Below are positions 17,875-26,300 of a DNA stretch of 64,000 nt, one piece after another. Position numbers and translations under genes: made by a program. The DNA lies in assembly GCF_004331685.1 (NCBI RefSeq), contig NZ_SJSM01000009.1, positions 62,001 to 126,000 on the forward strand, written 5' to 3'. Below the pieces are notes generated by a model. The model ran no database searches and had not been told where the DNA came from. It saw only the letters and a list, made by a program, of their open reading frames with translations. Each line of letters opens with the position of its first letter. Within the stretch, counting starts at the first letter, position 1. Source of the stretch: Pedobacter hiemivivus. Its GTDB lineage: Bacteria; Bacteroidota; Bacteroidia; Sphingobacteriales; Sphingobacteriaceae.

Positions 17875-18453
17875 TTATTTTTTACCAGCTGCTTGCTCTG
17901 CTTGTTTTAAAGCTCTCGACATACCAACAGAAACGATAGTATCTTCACCAGTATTAGTGATAGCGTAGTTACCTTTTGCAAGATCACGTACACGGAACAA
18001 GTTACCAACTTCCATTTTAGCGATGCTCACTTCAATTGCTTGAGGCATATCTTTAGGGAATGCTTTAACACGAAGTTTACGTAATTTTTGAACCAATTTA
18101 CCACCCATTTTAACACCTGGAGAAGTACCAGTAATTTTAACAGGGATTTCCATTAAGATCTCTTTGTCATCAAATAACTGAAGAAAATCTACGTGCATCA
18201 ACACCTCTGTTAATGGATGAAATTGTAATTCTTTAATGATAGCTTTTAATTTAGTACCATTAACTTCAATTTCAACAAAATTTGCTTCTGGAGTGTAAAT
18301 AGCATCCTTTAAATCAGTGATTAAAACAGCGAAGTGAACTTGCTCTTTACCACCATACAATACTGCAGGAACTTTACCTTCGTAGCGAAGCTCTTTAGCA
18401 TCGCGTTTCCCTACGTTCTCTCTTGGAGAACCGCTAATTGCGATTGTTTTCAT
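17875..18453 (-). CDS. rplY: 50S ribosomal protein L25/general stress protein Ctc
   Basis: A 192-residue long form of L25 (TL5/CTC type): N-terminal 5S rRNA-binding barrel (about 1-90; MKTIAISGSPRENVGKRDAK, VPAVLYGGKEQVHF, LHPLTEVLMHVDFLQL-type strand) followed by the Ctc C-terminal domain (about 95-180; VKITGTSPGVKMGGKLV). It stabilises 5S rRNA in the central protuberance. It starts 27 bases after the prs stop, so prs and rplY are probably co-transcribed. An intrinsic terminator follows. Confidence 0.95.
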   Translation of the reverse strand: MKTIAISGSPRENVGKRDAKELRYEGKVPAVLYGGKEQVHFAVLITDLKDAIYTPEANFVEIEVNGTKLKAIIKELQFHPLTEVLMHVDFLQLFDDKEILMEIPVKITGTSPGVKMGGKLVQKLRKLRVKAFPKDMPQAIEVSIAKMEVGNLFRVRDLAKGNYAITNTGEDTIVSVGMSRALKQAEQAAGKK

Positions 18454-18480
18454 TTTTATTTATTTTATTTGTTATAATTC

Positions 18481-19422
18481 TTAAACATTAAAAAGGTCAC
18501 TAATAGACCCATGCTCGTTTACATTAGCAATTGCCTTTGCAAACAATGGAGCTGTAGTCAGTACCCTTATTTTTGCACTTTCCTGTTTTAAAGGAATGGT
18601 ATCCGTAACAATCAGCTCAGTTAACATTGAGTTTTCAATGGTTTCATAAGCTTTTCCTGATAACACTGGATGTGTACAAACTGCTCTTACACTGTTAGCA
18701 CCTTTTTCCATGATCAGAGCCGCTGCCTTTGCCAAAGTACCCGCCGTATCGCAAATATCATCAATCAAAACAACATCCTGTCCTACTACATCACCGATGA
18801 TAGACATAGACTCAATTTCATTTGCACGCTTACGTCTCTTATCACAAATTACAACCTCTGCATTAAAGAACTTTGCAAAAGTACGTGCGCGATAAGAACC
18901 GCCCATATCTGGCGAAGCAATGATTAAGTTTTCCAGTCCCAAACTTTTAATATAAGGAACAAAGATGACAGAACCATCCAGGTGATCAACCGGAATATCA
19001 AAAAATCCCTGTATCTGTGCAGCATGAAGATCCATAGTCATGATCCTGTGAATACCTGCAGATTTTAATAGATTAGCCACCAATTTAGCACCTATTGCTA
19101 CCCTTGGTTTATCTTTTCTATCTTGTCTTGCCAAACCATAATAAGGAACCACTGCAGTAATGTAATGTGCCGAAGCCCTTTTAGCAGCATCAACCATTAA
19201 CAACAATTCCATTAAATTATCAGAAGGTTGGTAAGTAGATTGTATGATAAAAACATCACAACCACGTACAGTTTCATCGTAAGAAGGCTGAAACTCACCG
19301 TCGCTAAACTTGTTTAAAGTTACATCGCCTAGTGGTTTGCCGTATTGTTCGGCAATTCTTTTTGCTAATTCTTTTGTACCTGTTCCGGCAAAAAGTTTAA
19401 CGGGGTTAAATTGCAATGGCAT
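18481..19422 (-). CDS. prs: Ribose-phosphate pyrophosphokinase
   Basis: Makes PRPP from ribose-5-phosphate and ATP for nucleotide, His, Trp and NAD synthesis. The 313-residue protein has the family length when started at the ATG at 19422 (MPLQFNPVKLFAGTGTKELA). A longer frame adds 19 residues that cross the upstream terminator and look unlike the family. Signatures: KFSDGEFQPSYDETVRGCDV, DLHAAQIQGFFDIPVDHLDG, and the PRPP loop VVLIDDICDTAGTL. A tRNA-Gln gene and its terminator lie directly upstream on the same strand. TACCTTCA (19433-19426) 3 bases before the ATG is a possible -7 box. Confidence 0.97.
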   Translation of the reverse strand: MPLQFNPVKLFAGTGTKELAKRIAEQYGKPLGDVTLNKFSDGEFQPSYDETVRGCDVFIIQSTYQPSDNLMELLLMVDAAKRASAHYITAVVPYYGLARQDRKDKPRVAIGAKLVANLLKSAGIHRIMTMDLHAAQIQGFFDIPVDHLDGSVIFVPYIKSLGLENLIIASPDMGGSYRARTFAKFFNAEVVICDKRRKRANEIESMSIIGDVVGQDVVLIDDICDTAGTLAKAAALIMEKGANSVRAVCTHPVLSGKAYETIENSMLTELIVTDTIPLKQESAKIRVLTTAPLFAKAIANVNEHGSISDLFNV

Positions 19423-19447
19423 GATTGAAGGTATATCAATGCTGGTT

Positions 19448-19483
19448 AAAAAAAAATCGGATTGCGAACTAAACCACAATCCG
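19448..19483 (-). terminator. Terminator after tRNA-Gln
   Basis: On the minus strand CGGATTG and CAATCCG form a 7-bp stem around a 12-nt loop, followed by nine T residues. It lies 11 bases after the tRNA-Gln 3' end and 25 bases before prs, so it should end the tRNA transcript unless read through. Confidence 0.85.
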
Positions 19484-19494
19484 AATATTATTAG

Positions 19495-19565
19495 TTGCCC
19501 GACCAGGATTCGAACCTAGACAAACGGTACCAAAAACCGTTGTACTACCTTTATACTATCGGGCA
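19495..19565 (-). tRNA. tRNA-Gln (anticodon UUG)
   Basis: A complete cloverleaf: acceptor TGCCCGA/TCGGGCA with A73, D arm with GGTAGTACAA, anticodon stem ACGGT/ACCGT around loop TTTTGGT with anticodon TTG, and T arm CTAGG-TTCGAAT-CCTGG (one T-G pair). The CCA end is not encoded. Length 71 nt with no large variable arm. UUG reads CAA and, by wobble, CAG. It is followed by an intrinsic terminator and then prs. Confidence 0.95.
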
Positions 19566-19828
19566 ATCTTTCCGATTAAAAGCTTCTAATTAGAGTTGCT
19601 TTGAAAGGGAATGCAAATGTACGCAGATTTTTCTTTTTTGCAAGAGATGACCCAAAAAAAAATAAAATATTTTAAGTCATAAGTCGGAACACCAAAATAA
19701 CCACTTAAAAATGAGCGATTTGTTTGCCATAAAAAAATAATTATTTTTTTTCCGTAGCTCACATTATCTACTCAATAACCAAAGAAGCTACAGATATAGC
19801 ATGGTTGTTCACAAGAAGCATGTTTCTT

Positions 19829-19905
19829 CACACATTCTACACACCTCCTTCACACCAAACCCACAAACAGGTACCTTTTTGTGAAGGAAGTGTGTAGAAT
19901 GTGTG
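19829..19905. repeat. Long near-perfect inverted repeat
   Basis: ACACATTCTACACACCTCC continuing to 19854 is the reverse complement of 19880-19904 at 24 of 25 positions, with one further C-G pair outside (19829/19905) and a 25-nt loop. Neither side has the T-run of an intrinsic terminator. No flanking target duplication or transposase was seen. It could be a small miniature transposable element, a protein-binding site, or a transcript with a strong hairpin. Unexplained. Confidence 0.8.
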
Positions 19906-20026
19906 TATGATGTGAGGAGAAGCCCTTAACCGACCTCCAGTTTCAGCAAACTTAGCCCCTATTCAAATTCCATGTGCCCAATGATGAAGCCAACAAATCA
20001 CTAAAAAATGTTAAACTCCTTCAGAC

Positions 20027-20060
20027 TTTGCGCTATTATCAATCTTATTCTTTATTTTCG
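20027..20060 (+). promoter_or_regulatory. Probable promoter of the DUF2723 gene
   Basis: TTTG (20027-20030), 22-base spacer, TATTTTCG (20053-20060). This is close to the Bacteroidota -33/-7 pattern with one -7 mismatch. The leader would be about 40 nt. Confidence 0.4.
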
Positions 20061-20108
20061 GCTGCATTTTAATCGCCTCATATAACACATTAACTATTCA
20101 ATAAAAAA

Positions 20109-23100
20109 ATGAATTATTCAAAAATTAATAATCTTACTGGCTGGCTTTGCTTTCTTATTGCCACTGTAACTTATATTTTAACATTAGAACCGTCTGTAAG
20201 TTTTTGGGATTGTGGCGAGTTTATAGCTTCTGCTTTTAAAATGCAAGTTGTGCATCAACCAGGTGCTCCATTGTTTTTAATGATTCAAAGATTCTTCTCT
20301 CTTTTCGCTTTTGGCGATGTTGAGAAGGTTGCTTATTTTATGAATGTGGGCTCGGCCATTGCCAGTGGCGCCACCATATTATTCTTATTCTGGACCATCA
20401 CAGCTTTAGCTAAGAAAGTACTGATTAAAGAAAACGAAGAAATCTCTAAGGGTAATTTGATATCCATTATGGGAGCTGGAGCAGTTGGTGCATTAGCCTA
20501 TACTTTCTCAGATAGTTTCTGGTTCTCTGCAGTTGAATCTGAAGTATATGCTTTATCATCTTTATTTACAGCCATCGTTTTCTGGGGTATCTTAAAATGG
20601 GAAGCTGTAGCAGATGAGCCACGTGCCGACAGATGGTTGCTATTTATAGCTTACATTATGGGTTTATCAATAGGTATCCACTTATTGAACTTATTAACCA
20701 TTCCAGCCATCGCTTTTGTTTACTACTTTAAAAAGACAGATAAGCCTACTACTGCAGGAATTATTAAAACAGGAGTCATAGGTATACTTATCCTTGCCGT
20801 TATACAGTATGGAATCATACAATACCTGGTTTCATTCGGTGCATATTTTGATTTATTCTTCGTCAACACATTAGGATTGGGTTTTGGAACAGGTGTACTA
20901 TTCTTTGCCATATTAGTAATAGCTGGTTTAGTATGGGGAATCCGTTACTCTATCAATCACCAGAAAAAAGTTTTAAACTTAGCATTGCTATCAACCGTAC
21001 TCATCATATTTGGTTATTGCTCGTTTGCCATGATCGTTATCCGTGCAAAAGCTAGCCCTAACCTAAACAACAGTGATCCTGAAAATGCCTTTTCATTCCT
21101 AAGCTATTTAAACAGGGAGCAATATGGCGACAGACCATTATTATTTGGTCCTAACTACAACTCACAAAAAGTTAACCTTACACAAGGTAAAACCTTATAT
21201 AGAAAAGGTGATGACAAGTATGAAGTTGCCGGTAAAAAGACTGAGTACGAATACGACAGAACTACTCCTTTCCCAAGGATGTATAGCGACGAGCAACGCC
21301 ACGTTTCTTATTATAAAGACATGATGGGTTTTGATGATGAGCGTTTCCCAAGCTTATTTGACAACATTGGTTTCCTTTTCAGATACCAGGTTGGCCAAAT
21401 GTATATGCGCTACTTTATGTGGAACTTTGTAGGCCGTCAGAATGACGATCAGGGACAAGGAAGTTTATACGAAGGGCAATGGTTAAGTGGTGTTAAACCT
21501 ATTGACGCCATGATGCTTGGTGATCAGAAGAACCTTCCACCATCTATCGTAGAAAGTAATGCTTACAACCGCTTCTTCTTCCTTCCACTAATATTGGGTT
21601 TACTGGGCGCGATATGGCACTTTAAAAGAAATCAAAAAGACGCAGGTATTGTTGCCTTGTTGTTTTTCTTCACCGGTCTGGCCATTGTGCTTTACCTGAA
21701 TCAAAAGCCGCTTGAACCTCGTGAAAGAGATTACGCCTATACCGGGTCCTTCTATGCCTTTGCCATTTGGATAGGTCTAGGAGTCTTGGCCATCCGCGAG
21801 TGGTTGTTTAAAAAATTAACACCCGCAACCGGAGCAGTATTAGCGACTATCACGGGCTTATTTGCCGCACCGGTTATTATGGGTGCCCAAGGCTGGGATG
21901 ATCACGATCGTTCGAGCAAAATGGTAGCTCACGACATTGCAGTCGATTACCTGCAATCCTGCGCACCTAACGCCATCCTATTTACTTATGGTGATAACGA
22001 TACTTACCCATTATGGTACGCACAAGAGGTAGAAAACATCAGACCGGATATTAAACTGGTTAACTTAAGTTTGTTTGACACCGACTGGTATATCAATGGA
22101 ACAAGAAAATTGCAAAACGAATCTGCACCTCTGCCTATAACCATGAAGCCTTCTCAATATGTACAAGGTGTTAGAGATGTAATGTATTACCAGGATTATA
22201 AAGTTGCTGGTGCTGTAGAGTTAAGTAATATTCTTGCTATCCTTTTATCAGATGATGCTGAAGATAAACTTCCACTACAAGATGGAACCAGAGAGAACTT
22301 TATCCCTACCAAGAATTTTAAACTTACAATAAATAAAGCCGACGTAATTAAAAATGGCGTTGTAAGCCCAGCTGATTCGAGTAAAATTGCTCCTGCATTG
22401 GAGTGGACATTTAATAAAAACTATGTAACTAAAGGCACATTGGCTTTCTTTGATATCCTGGTACACAACAACTGGAAAAGACCTATTTATTTTGCTAGCA
22501 CAGTGCCTTCAGATCAATACAATGGCCTCGACAACTATTTATACAACGAAGGCTTAGCCTTGCGTCTGTTGCCATTAAAAGCGGACACATCGGAAAATAG
22601 AGCAGAGCTGATCAACACACCTGTTCTTTACAAAAACGTAATGGATAAGTTTGTATGGGGCAACATCAAGAATGCAAAGTACCTTGATCCTCAATCATCA
22701 GATGACATCTCGATCTTCACCAACGTATTCAACAATACCATCTCTGGCTTAATCAAAGAAGGTAAAACTGAAGATGCTAAGAAAGTTGTAAACCGCTATT
22801 TTGAAGTAATGCCCGAGCGTTTCTACGGAATGCGTTCTATGATGGGCACCTATTTCATGGCAGAAAACCTATACCTATTAGGCGATGCTAAAAGAGCAAA
22901 TGCTTTAATTGAAAAGTCTGCAGCATACATTCAAAAGGAACTTACTTACCTGGCTGATGTTTCTGAGAGCAAACGTAAATTTGTTGGCGGACAGAATGTC
23001 CAATTGGGTCTATCGTTCCTAAATCAGATGTCTAAAACAGCAACACAGCACCAGCAAACAAAACTGAGCGAAAGCTTAAACCATCAATTTGAAGGGCTTG

Positions 23101-23138
23101 AAGCAAGGTTCTCGCCATACTTTGCCGCTGGGCAATAA
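20109..23138 (+). CDS. DUF2723 polytopic membrane protein (TMEM260-like putative glycosyltransferase)
   Basis: A 1009-residue protein whose first ~600 residues contain a dozen or so membrane helices. The N-terminal YILTLEPSVSFWDCGEFIAS, then KMQVVHQPGAPLFLMIQRFF, is the DUF2723 signature, with the Asp and Glu of the first extracytoplasmic loop placed as in GT-C type protein mannosyltransferases. The relative TMEM260 is a protein O-mannosyltransferase, so a role in glycosylating exported proteins (O-glycosylation is common in Bacteroidota) is reasonable but inferred. The C-terminal ~400 residues are soluble, with DNDTYPLWYAQEVENIRPDIKLVN-like and helical repeat-like segments. It is monocistronic. 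Two terminator hairpins follow. Confidence 0.85.
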   Translation: MNYSKINNLTGWLCFLIATVTYILTLEPSVSFWDCGEFIASAFKMQVVHQPGAPLFLMIQRFFSLFAFGDVEKVAYFMNVGSAIASGATILFLFWTITALAKKVLIKENEEISKGNLISIMGAGAVGALAYTFSDSFWFSAVESEVYALSSLFTAIVFWGILKWEAVADEPRADRWLLFIAYIMGLSIGIHLLNLLTIPAIAFVYYFKKTDKPTTAGIIKTGVIGILILAVIQYGIIQYLVSFGAYFDLFFVNTLGLGFGTGVLFFAILVIAGLVWGIRYSINHQKKVLNLALLSTVLIIFGYCSFAMIVIRAKASPNLNNSDPENAFSFLSYLNREQYGDRPLLFGPNYNSQKVNLTQGKTLYRKGDDKYEVAGKKTEYEYDRTTPFPRMYSDEQRHVSYYKDMMGFDDERFPSLFDNIGFLFRYQVGQMYMRYFMWNFVGRQNDDQGQGSLYEGQWLSGVKPIDAMMLGDQKNLPPSIVESNAYNRFFFLPLILGLLGAIWHFKRNQKDAGIVALLFFFTGLAIVLYLNQKPLEPRERDYAYTGSFYAFAIWIGLGVLAIREWLFKKLTPATGAVLATITGLFAAPVIMGAQGWDDHDRSSKMVAHDIAVDYLQSCAPNAILFTYGDNDTYPLWYAQEVENIRPDIKLVNLSLFDTDWYINGTRKLQNESAPLPITMKPSQYVQGVRDVMYYQDYKVAGAVELSNILAILLSDDAEDKLPLQDGTRENFIPTKNFKLTINKADVIKNGVVSPADSSKIAPALEWTFNKNYVTKGTLAFFDILVHNNWKRPIYFASTVPSDQYNGLDNYLYNEGLALRLLPLKADTSENRAELINTPVLYKNVMDKFVWGNIKNAKYLDPQSSDDISIFTNVFNNTISGLIKEGKTEDAKKVVNRYFEVMPERFYGMRSMMGTYFMAENLYLLGDAKRANALIEKSAAYIQKELTYLADVSESKRKFVGGQNVQLGLSFLNQMSKTATQHQQTKLSESLNHQFEGLEARFSPYFAAGQ

Positions 23139-23152
23139 TGTAACCCAACTTT

Positions 23153-23180
23153 ATTCAGTGCTTAATTATAAGCACTGAAT
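23153..23180 (+). terminator. Hairpin after the DUF2723 gene
   Basis: Perfect 12-bp stem ATTCAGTGCTTA / TAAGCACTGAAT with a 4-nt loop, 14 bases after the stop codon. The tract after it is A-rich rather than T-rich on the plus strand, so it is an imperfect intrinsic terminator. Confidence 0.55.
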
Positions 23181-23198
23181 AACTAAAGTAAAAATACT

Positions 23199-23246
23199 CA
23201 ACAACAAAATAGGCCTGCAATTTGATTGCAGGCCTATTTGTTGTTG
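23199..23246. terminator. Bidirectional terminator between DUF2723 gene and accA
   Basis: A very long stem: 23199-23220 pairs with 23226-23246 (AATAGGCCTGCAA / TTGCAGGCCTATT core, extended by CAACAACA / TGTTGTTG, one bulged A), 5-nt loop. It can stop transcription from both converging genes. Confidence 0.75.
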
Positions 23247-23277
23247 GCATCATGCTATAGTTCGGTAAAAACGAGTT

Positions 23278-23344
23278 TTCTGTGAACCGGCCTAGCGTTT
23301 GTTTGCCCTTCTTCTGGGCAAATTAATGCAGACGGAGAACAGAA
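23278..23344. ncRNA. Candidate structured RNA element, copy 2
   Basis: A 67-nt element with the same architecture as 5587-5656: stem TTCTGT/ACAGAA; internal loop GAA/AGA (identical); stem CCGGC/GACGG (one G-A mismatch); internal loop CTA/A (identical); stem GCGTT/AATGC; TG/TT internal loop; stem TTTGCCC/GGGCAAA; pyrimidine loop TTCTTCT. The first two pairs of the second stem are C-G here and A-T in copy 1, a compensatory change. It again lies between converging genes, between the accA stop (8 bases away) and a bidirectional terminator. Orientation and function are unknown; it may be a 3'-UTR RNA, a small RNA or a REP-like hairpin. Confidence 0.45.
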
Positions 23345-23352
23345 TGCGAGTT

Positions 23353-24318
23353 TTATCCTTCATTGACAACACCCATTGCACAGAATTTATCAATCCTTGT
23401 AGCAATCATCTTGTCTGTCTTTTCTTTTTTAAGCACTGCAAGATCCTTTATAATCTGATCTTTCACAGTCTGTGCCATTAACTCAGGGTTTTGATGTGCA
23501 CCACCTAGCGGTTCTTTAATAATTCCATCAATAAGTTTATTTCTAAACATATCATCAGAAGTTAATTTTAAGCATTCTGCCGCACGCTCTTTGAAATCCC
23601 AGCTACGCCATAAAATAGACGAGCAAGATTCAGGAGAGATCACAGAATACCAGGTGTGCTCCAACATATATACTTTATCACCTATACCAATTCCTAATGC
23701 ACCACCAGATGCACCTTCGCCCACTACAAAGCAAAGAATAGGAACTCTTAGAACAGACATTTCAAGCAAATTACGTGCAATAGCTTCCCCTTGTCCGCGT
23801 TCTTCAGCCTCTAAGCCAGGGTAAGCACCCATGGTATCGATGAAAGAAATCACAGGTTTATTGAATTTCTCTGCTAAACGCATTAAGCGAAGCGCTTTTC
23901 TATAACCTTCAGGATTGGCCATACCAAAATTGCGGTATTGTCTTTCTTTAGTGTTCTTGCCTTTTTGATGACCAATGATCATTACAGTCTCGCCATTAAT
24001 TGTTGCAAAACCACCTATAATCGCTTTATCATCTTTAACTGTTCTGTCGCCATGCATCTCGATGAAATCATCGCAAATCATGCTGATATAATCCAAAGTT
24101 TGTGGTCGCTCAGCGTGACGAGACATTTGAACTTTTTGCCAACCTGTAAGGTTGCTATATAATGATTGCTGGGTTTTCTCCAACTTTTGTTCAAGCTCAG
24201 TTAAGGTAGCAGACATATCTACTTTGGTTTTATCGGCAACTTGTTTAACCTTCTCAATTTGCTGGGCTAGCTCAGCAATAGGCTTTTCAAAATCAAATGA
24301 TGTTTTTATCTGTTCCAT
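23353..24318 (-). CDS. accA: Acetyl-CoA carboxylase carboxyltransferase subunit alpha
   Basis: Catalyses, with AccD, transfer of carboxyl from biotin to acetyl-CoA to make malonyl-CoA for fatty acid synthesis. The 321-residue length is normal. It shows the N-terminal coiled segment (PIAELAQQIEKVKQVAD) and the crotonase-fold signatures ARHAERPQTLDYI-type region (SRHAERPQTLDYI), GDRTVKDDKAIIGG, PGLEAEERGQGEAIARNL, and GEGASGGALGIGIGDKV. Sits alone between the starch operon end (24366) and the converging DUF2723 gene. The structured element copy 2 follows its stop by 8 bases. Confidence 0.97.
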   Translation of the reverse strand: MEQIKTSFDFEKPIAELAQQIEKVKQVADKTKVDMSATLTELEQKLEKTQQSLYSNLTGWQKVQMSRHAERPQTLDYISMICDDFIEMHGDRTVKDDKAIIGGFATINGETVMIIGHQKGKNTKERQYRNFGMANPEGYRKALRLMRLAEKFNKPVISFIDTMGAYPGLEAEERGQGEAIARNLLEMSVLRVPILCFVVGEGASGGALGIGIGDKVYMLEHTWYSVISPESCSSILWRSWDFKERAAECLKLTSDDMFRNKLIDGIIKEPLGGAHQNPELMAQTVKDQIIKDLAVLKKEKTDKMIATRIDKFCAMGVVNEG

Positions 24319-24365
24319 AATCGGGCTGTAAAAATAGACATTTTATTTTAAAAACGTTATTTATT

Positions 24366-26282
24366 TCAACCGGCGTTCAGCGCTGTTCTACTGTAGATGT
24401 GGTACTCACCCGGTGCCAACGTTTTGTTGTACGTATTCCCTGTTAAGGTCATTGTTGTCCCGGTTACGGCATCATACCATATGCCCGAAGCACCAAAGTC
24501 TACATTAGCATCTTTGCTACTCACATCGAAATTTCCCACAACTACAACTGTATTGTTGGACTCTATTAGCTTAATATACTTAACTCCGGCCGACAAATTA
24601 TAAGTTGCATCGGCTGAACTGAAAATACCGTTCTTCTTTTTCAGGTTGATGAATTTTGCATAAGCATTATACAATGCTTTGCGTTCCGTTTGCTGAAAAT
24701 ACTCCCAATGGATAGGTTTATTGCCCGTTCTGCCATTATAGTTTATACTAATGTCATAGCCTAATTCTTCAAACTGCCAGATCATTTTGGGCCCTGGTAT
24801 TGCAAAGAGAAATGCTGCGGCCATTTCTTCCCTTTTCAGTGCAACAGCAAAGTTTTTCACATCATAACTTCCAGACGCATTGCCAAAAGCTAGATTTTTA
24901 AACATGGTGCGTTCCTCATCGTGGCTTTCAATAAAGTTCAGCAGATTTTCTGACTTCCCAAAACCGTGTTTTGCAAAAAATGCCCAAGAGAAATCAGAAT
25001 TGGCTAGCCAGCCCATCATACCTTCATTCATATTTACGTTTAAACCGTTCCAAAGCATCATACCATCATCAGCCAAAACCTTTTCTTCCGTTGCATCGGA
25101 AAAATGCTCTAGTATCACATAAAAGTTATTGGCATCAATACTTTTTATGTAATTGTTATAGTCTTTCCATATCGCTACCCTACTCGCATCATAAGCACTA
25201 AATGAGGCATCGTCAGATGATAATTTTTGAGTAAAGCCCTTCGATAAGTCAAAACGGAACCCGTCGATTTTATATTGTTGCATCCAAAACTTCATCACAT
25301 TTTTCGCAAAGGTTTTTGTGGCCGCGCTTTCATGGTTAAAATCATAACCTACATTATAAGGATGAGTGTTGGAATTTGTGTTAAACCATGGACTGATAGC
25401 GAATGGCTTACCCGAAGGCTTGTCAAAATAAAGTTGCACCATGGGCGACTGTCCAAAAGAATGGTTTAGCACCATGTCCAGAATAACTGCTACTCCCCGA
25501 CCATGACATTCGTCTATAAAACCTTGAAGGGCTGTTTTTGTACCATAATATTTATCCGGAGCAAAATAGAATGAAGGATTATAACCCCAGCTCAAATTCC
25601 CTTCAAACTCATTCACAGGCATCAACTCAATTGCATTTATACCCAATCCGACCAAATAATCTAGCTTTTGCAGTGTCGAAGCATAATTATGCTCTGCTGT
25701 AAAATCCCTGATCAACAACTCATAAATCACAAGGTTATTTTTCGTTGGTCTGGTAAAACCTGCCGAGTTTTTCCAGGTATATACTGGTTGATTGGCCTGC
25801 ATTACACTTACAATACCTGTAGTTTTACCAACAGGGTAAGCCTTTAAACCCGAATAAGTGTTGTTATCAATATGAATATCATCAATCGGATCCAGAATCT
25901 TTTCGCAATATGGATCGGCAATTTTTAAATCATCATCCACCAAAAACTGGTAAGCATACTCAGTATTAGGATTCAGATTATCTAACTGCAGCCACCAGAT
26001 ATTTCCATCCGGGGTATTTTTCATAGCCGCGCCTTTCCAATCATTAAATTCACCAATTAAAGCCACCGATTTTTTAAATGGCGCATATAGGGTTACAATA
26101 GCCGACGTACCATTGTTGATAAATACAACACCATCCTTTGCCGCAGTGGGCAAACCGGGATCAGCCGGATTAACAGGTATTACTGGTATAACCGGGACTA
26201 CTGGCTCGGGGCTAACCTTTCCTTTTTTGCATGCAGTGGCCAATACCGATAAAATCAGTAACAGGAAATAAATCCTTTTCAT
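24366..26282 (-). CDS. GH13 alpha-amylase-family lipoprotein
   Basis: A 638-residue lipoprotein (signal ending LSVLATAC, Cys near 18) with a Pro-rich linker, an N-terminal E-set/CBM48-like glycogen-binding domain (about 50-150, VALIGEFNDWKGAAM), and a GH13 barrel. Catalytic residues: Asp in DGFRFDLSKGF (near 344), Glu in VILEHFSD (near 391), Asp in ESHDEE (near 454). It is the last gene of the 17-kb operon and a candidate for the surface starch hydrolase, equivalent in role to SusG. The residues after the lipid Cys (KKGKVSPEP) are not the acidic surface-export signal described in some Bacteroidota, so surface display is uncertain. Confidence 0.9.
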   Translation of the reverse strand: MKRIYFLLLILSVLATACKKGKVSPEPVVPVIPVIPVNPADPGLPTAAKDGVVFINNGTSAIVTLYAPFKKSVALIGEFNDWKGAAMKNTPDGNIWWLQLDNLNPNTEYAYQFLVDDDLKIADPYCEKILDPIDDIHIDNNTYSGLKAYPVGKTTGIVSVMQANQPVYTWKNSAGFTRPTKNNLVIYELLIRDFTAEHNYASTLQKLDYLVGLGINAIELMPVNEFEGNLSWGYNPSFYFAPDKYYGTKTALQGFIDECHGRGVAVILDMVLNHSFGQSPMVQLYFDKPSGKPFAISPWFNTNSNTHPYNVGYDFNHESAATKTFAKNVMKFWMQQYKIDGFRFDLSKGFTQKLSSDDASFSAYDASRVAIWKDYNNYIKSIDANNFYVILEHFSDATEEKVLADDGMMLWNGLNVNMNEGMMGWLANSDFSWAFFAKHGFGKSENLLNFIESHDEERTMFKNLAFGNASGSYDVKNFAVALKREEMAAAFLFAIPGPKMIWQFEELGYDISINYNGRTGNKPIHWEYFQQTERKALYNAYAKFINLKKKNGIFSSADATYNLSAGVKYIKLIESNNTVVVVGNFDVSSKDANVDFGASGIWYDAVTGTTMTLTGNTYNKTLAPGEYHIYSRTALNAG

Positions 26283-26300
26283 AAGCTTATGGTTTAAGTT

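Larger units (their letters stand above)
19566..20108. other. 543-base gene-free stretch upstream of the DUF2723 gene
   Basis: No convincing reading frame was found on either strand. It holds an A/T palindrome at 19731-19750 (AAAAAAATAA then TTATTTTTTT), a 25-bp imperfect inverted repeat at 19829-19905 (listed separately), and a probable promoter at 20027-20060 for the downstream gene. The tRNA-Gln promoter must also lie at its left end. I did not identify it. Confidence 0.6.

Noticed and set aside
19423..19479. N-terminal extension of Prs by 19 residues
   Set aside because: It would run through the loop and T-tract of the tRNA-Gln terminator and is absent from the usual Prs N-terminus, which begins at the ATG at 19422.
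19731..19750. A/T-only palindrome as a terminator or origin element
   Set aside because: It has no loop and no G/C stem, and simple A-run/T-run juxtaposition is expected in A/T-rich spacers.
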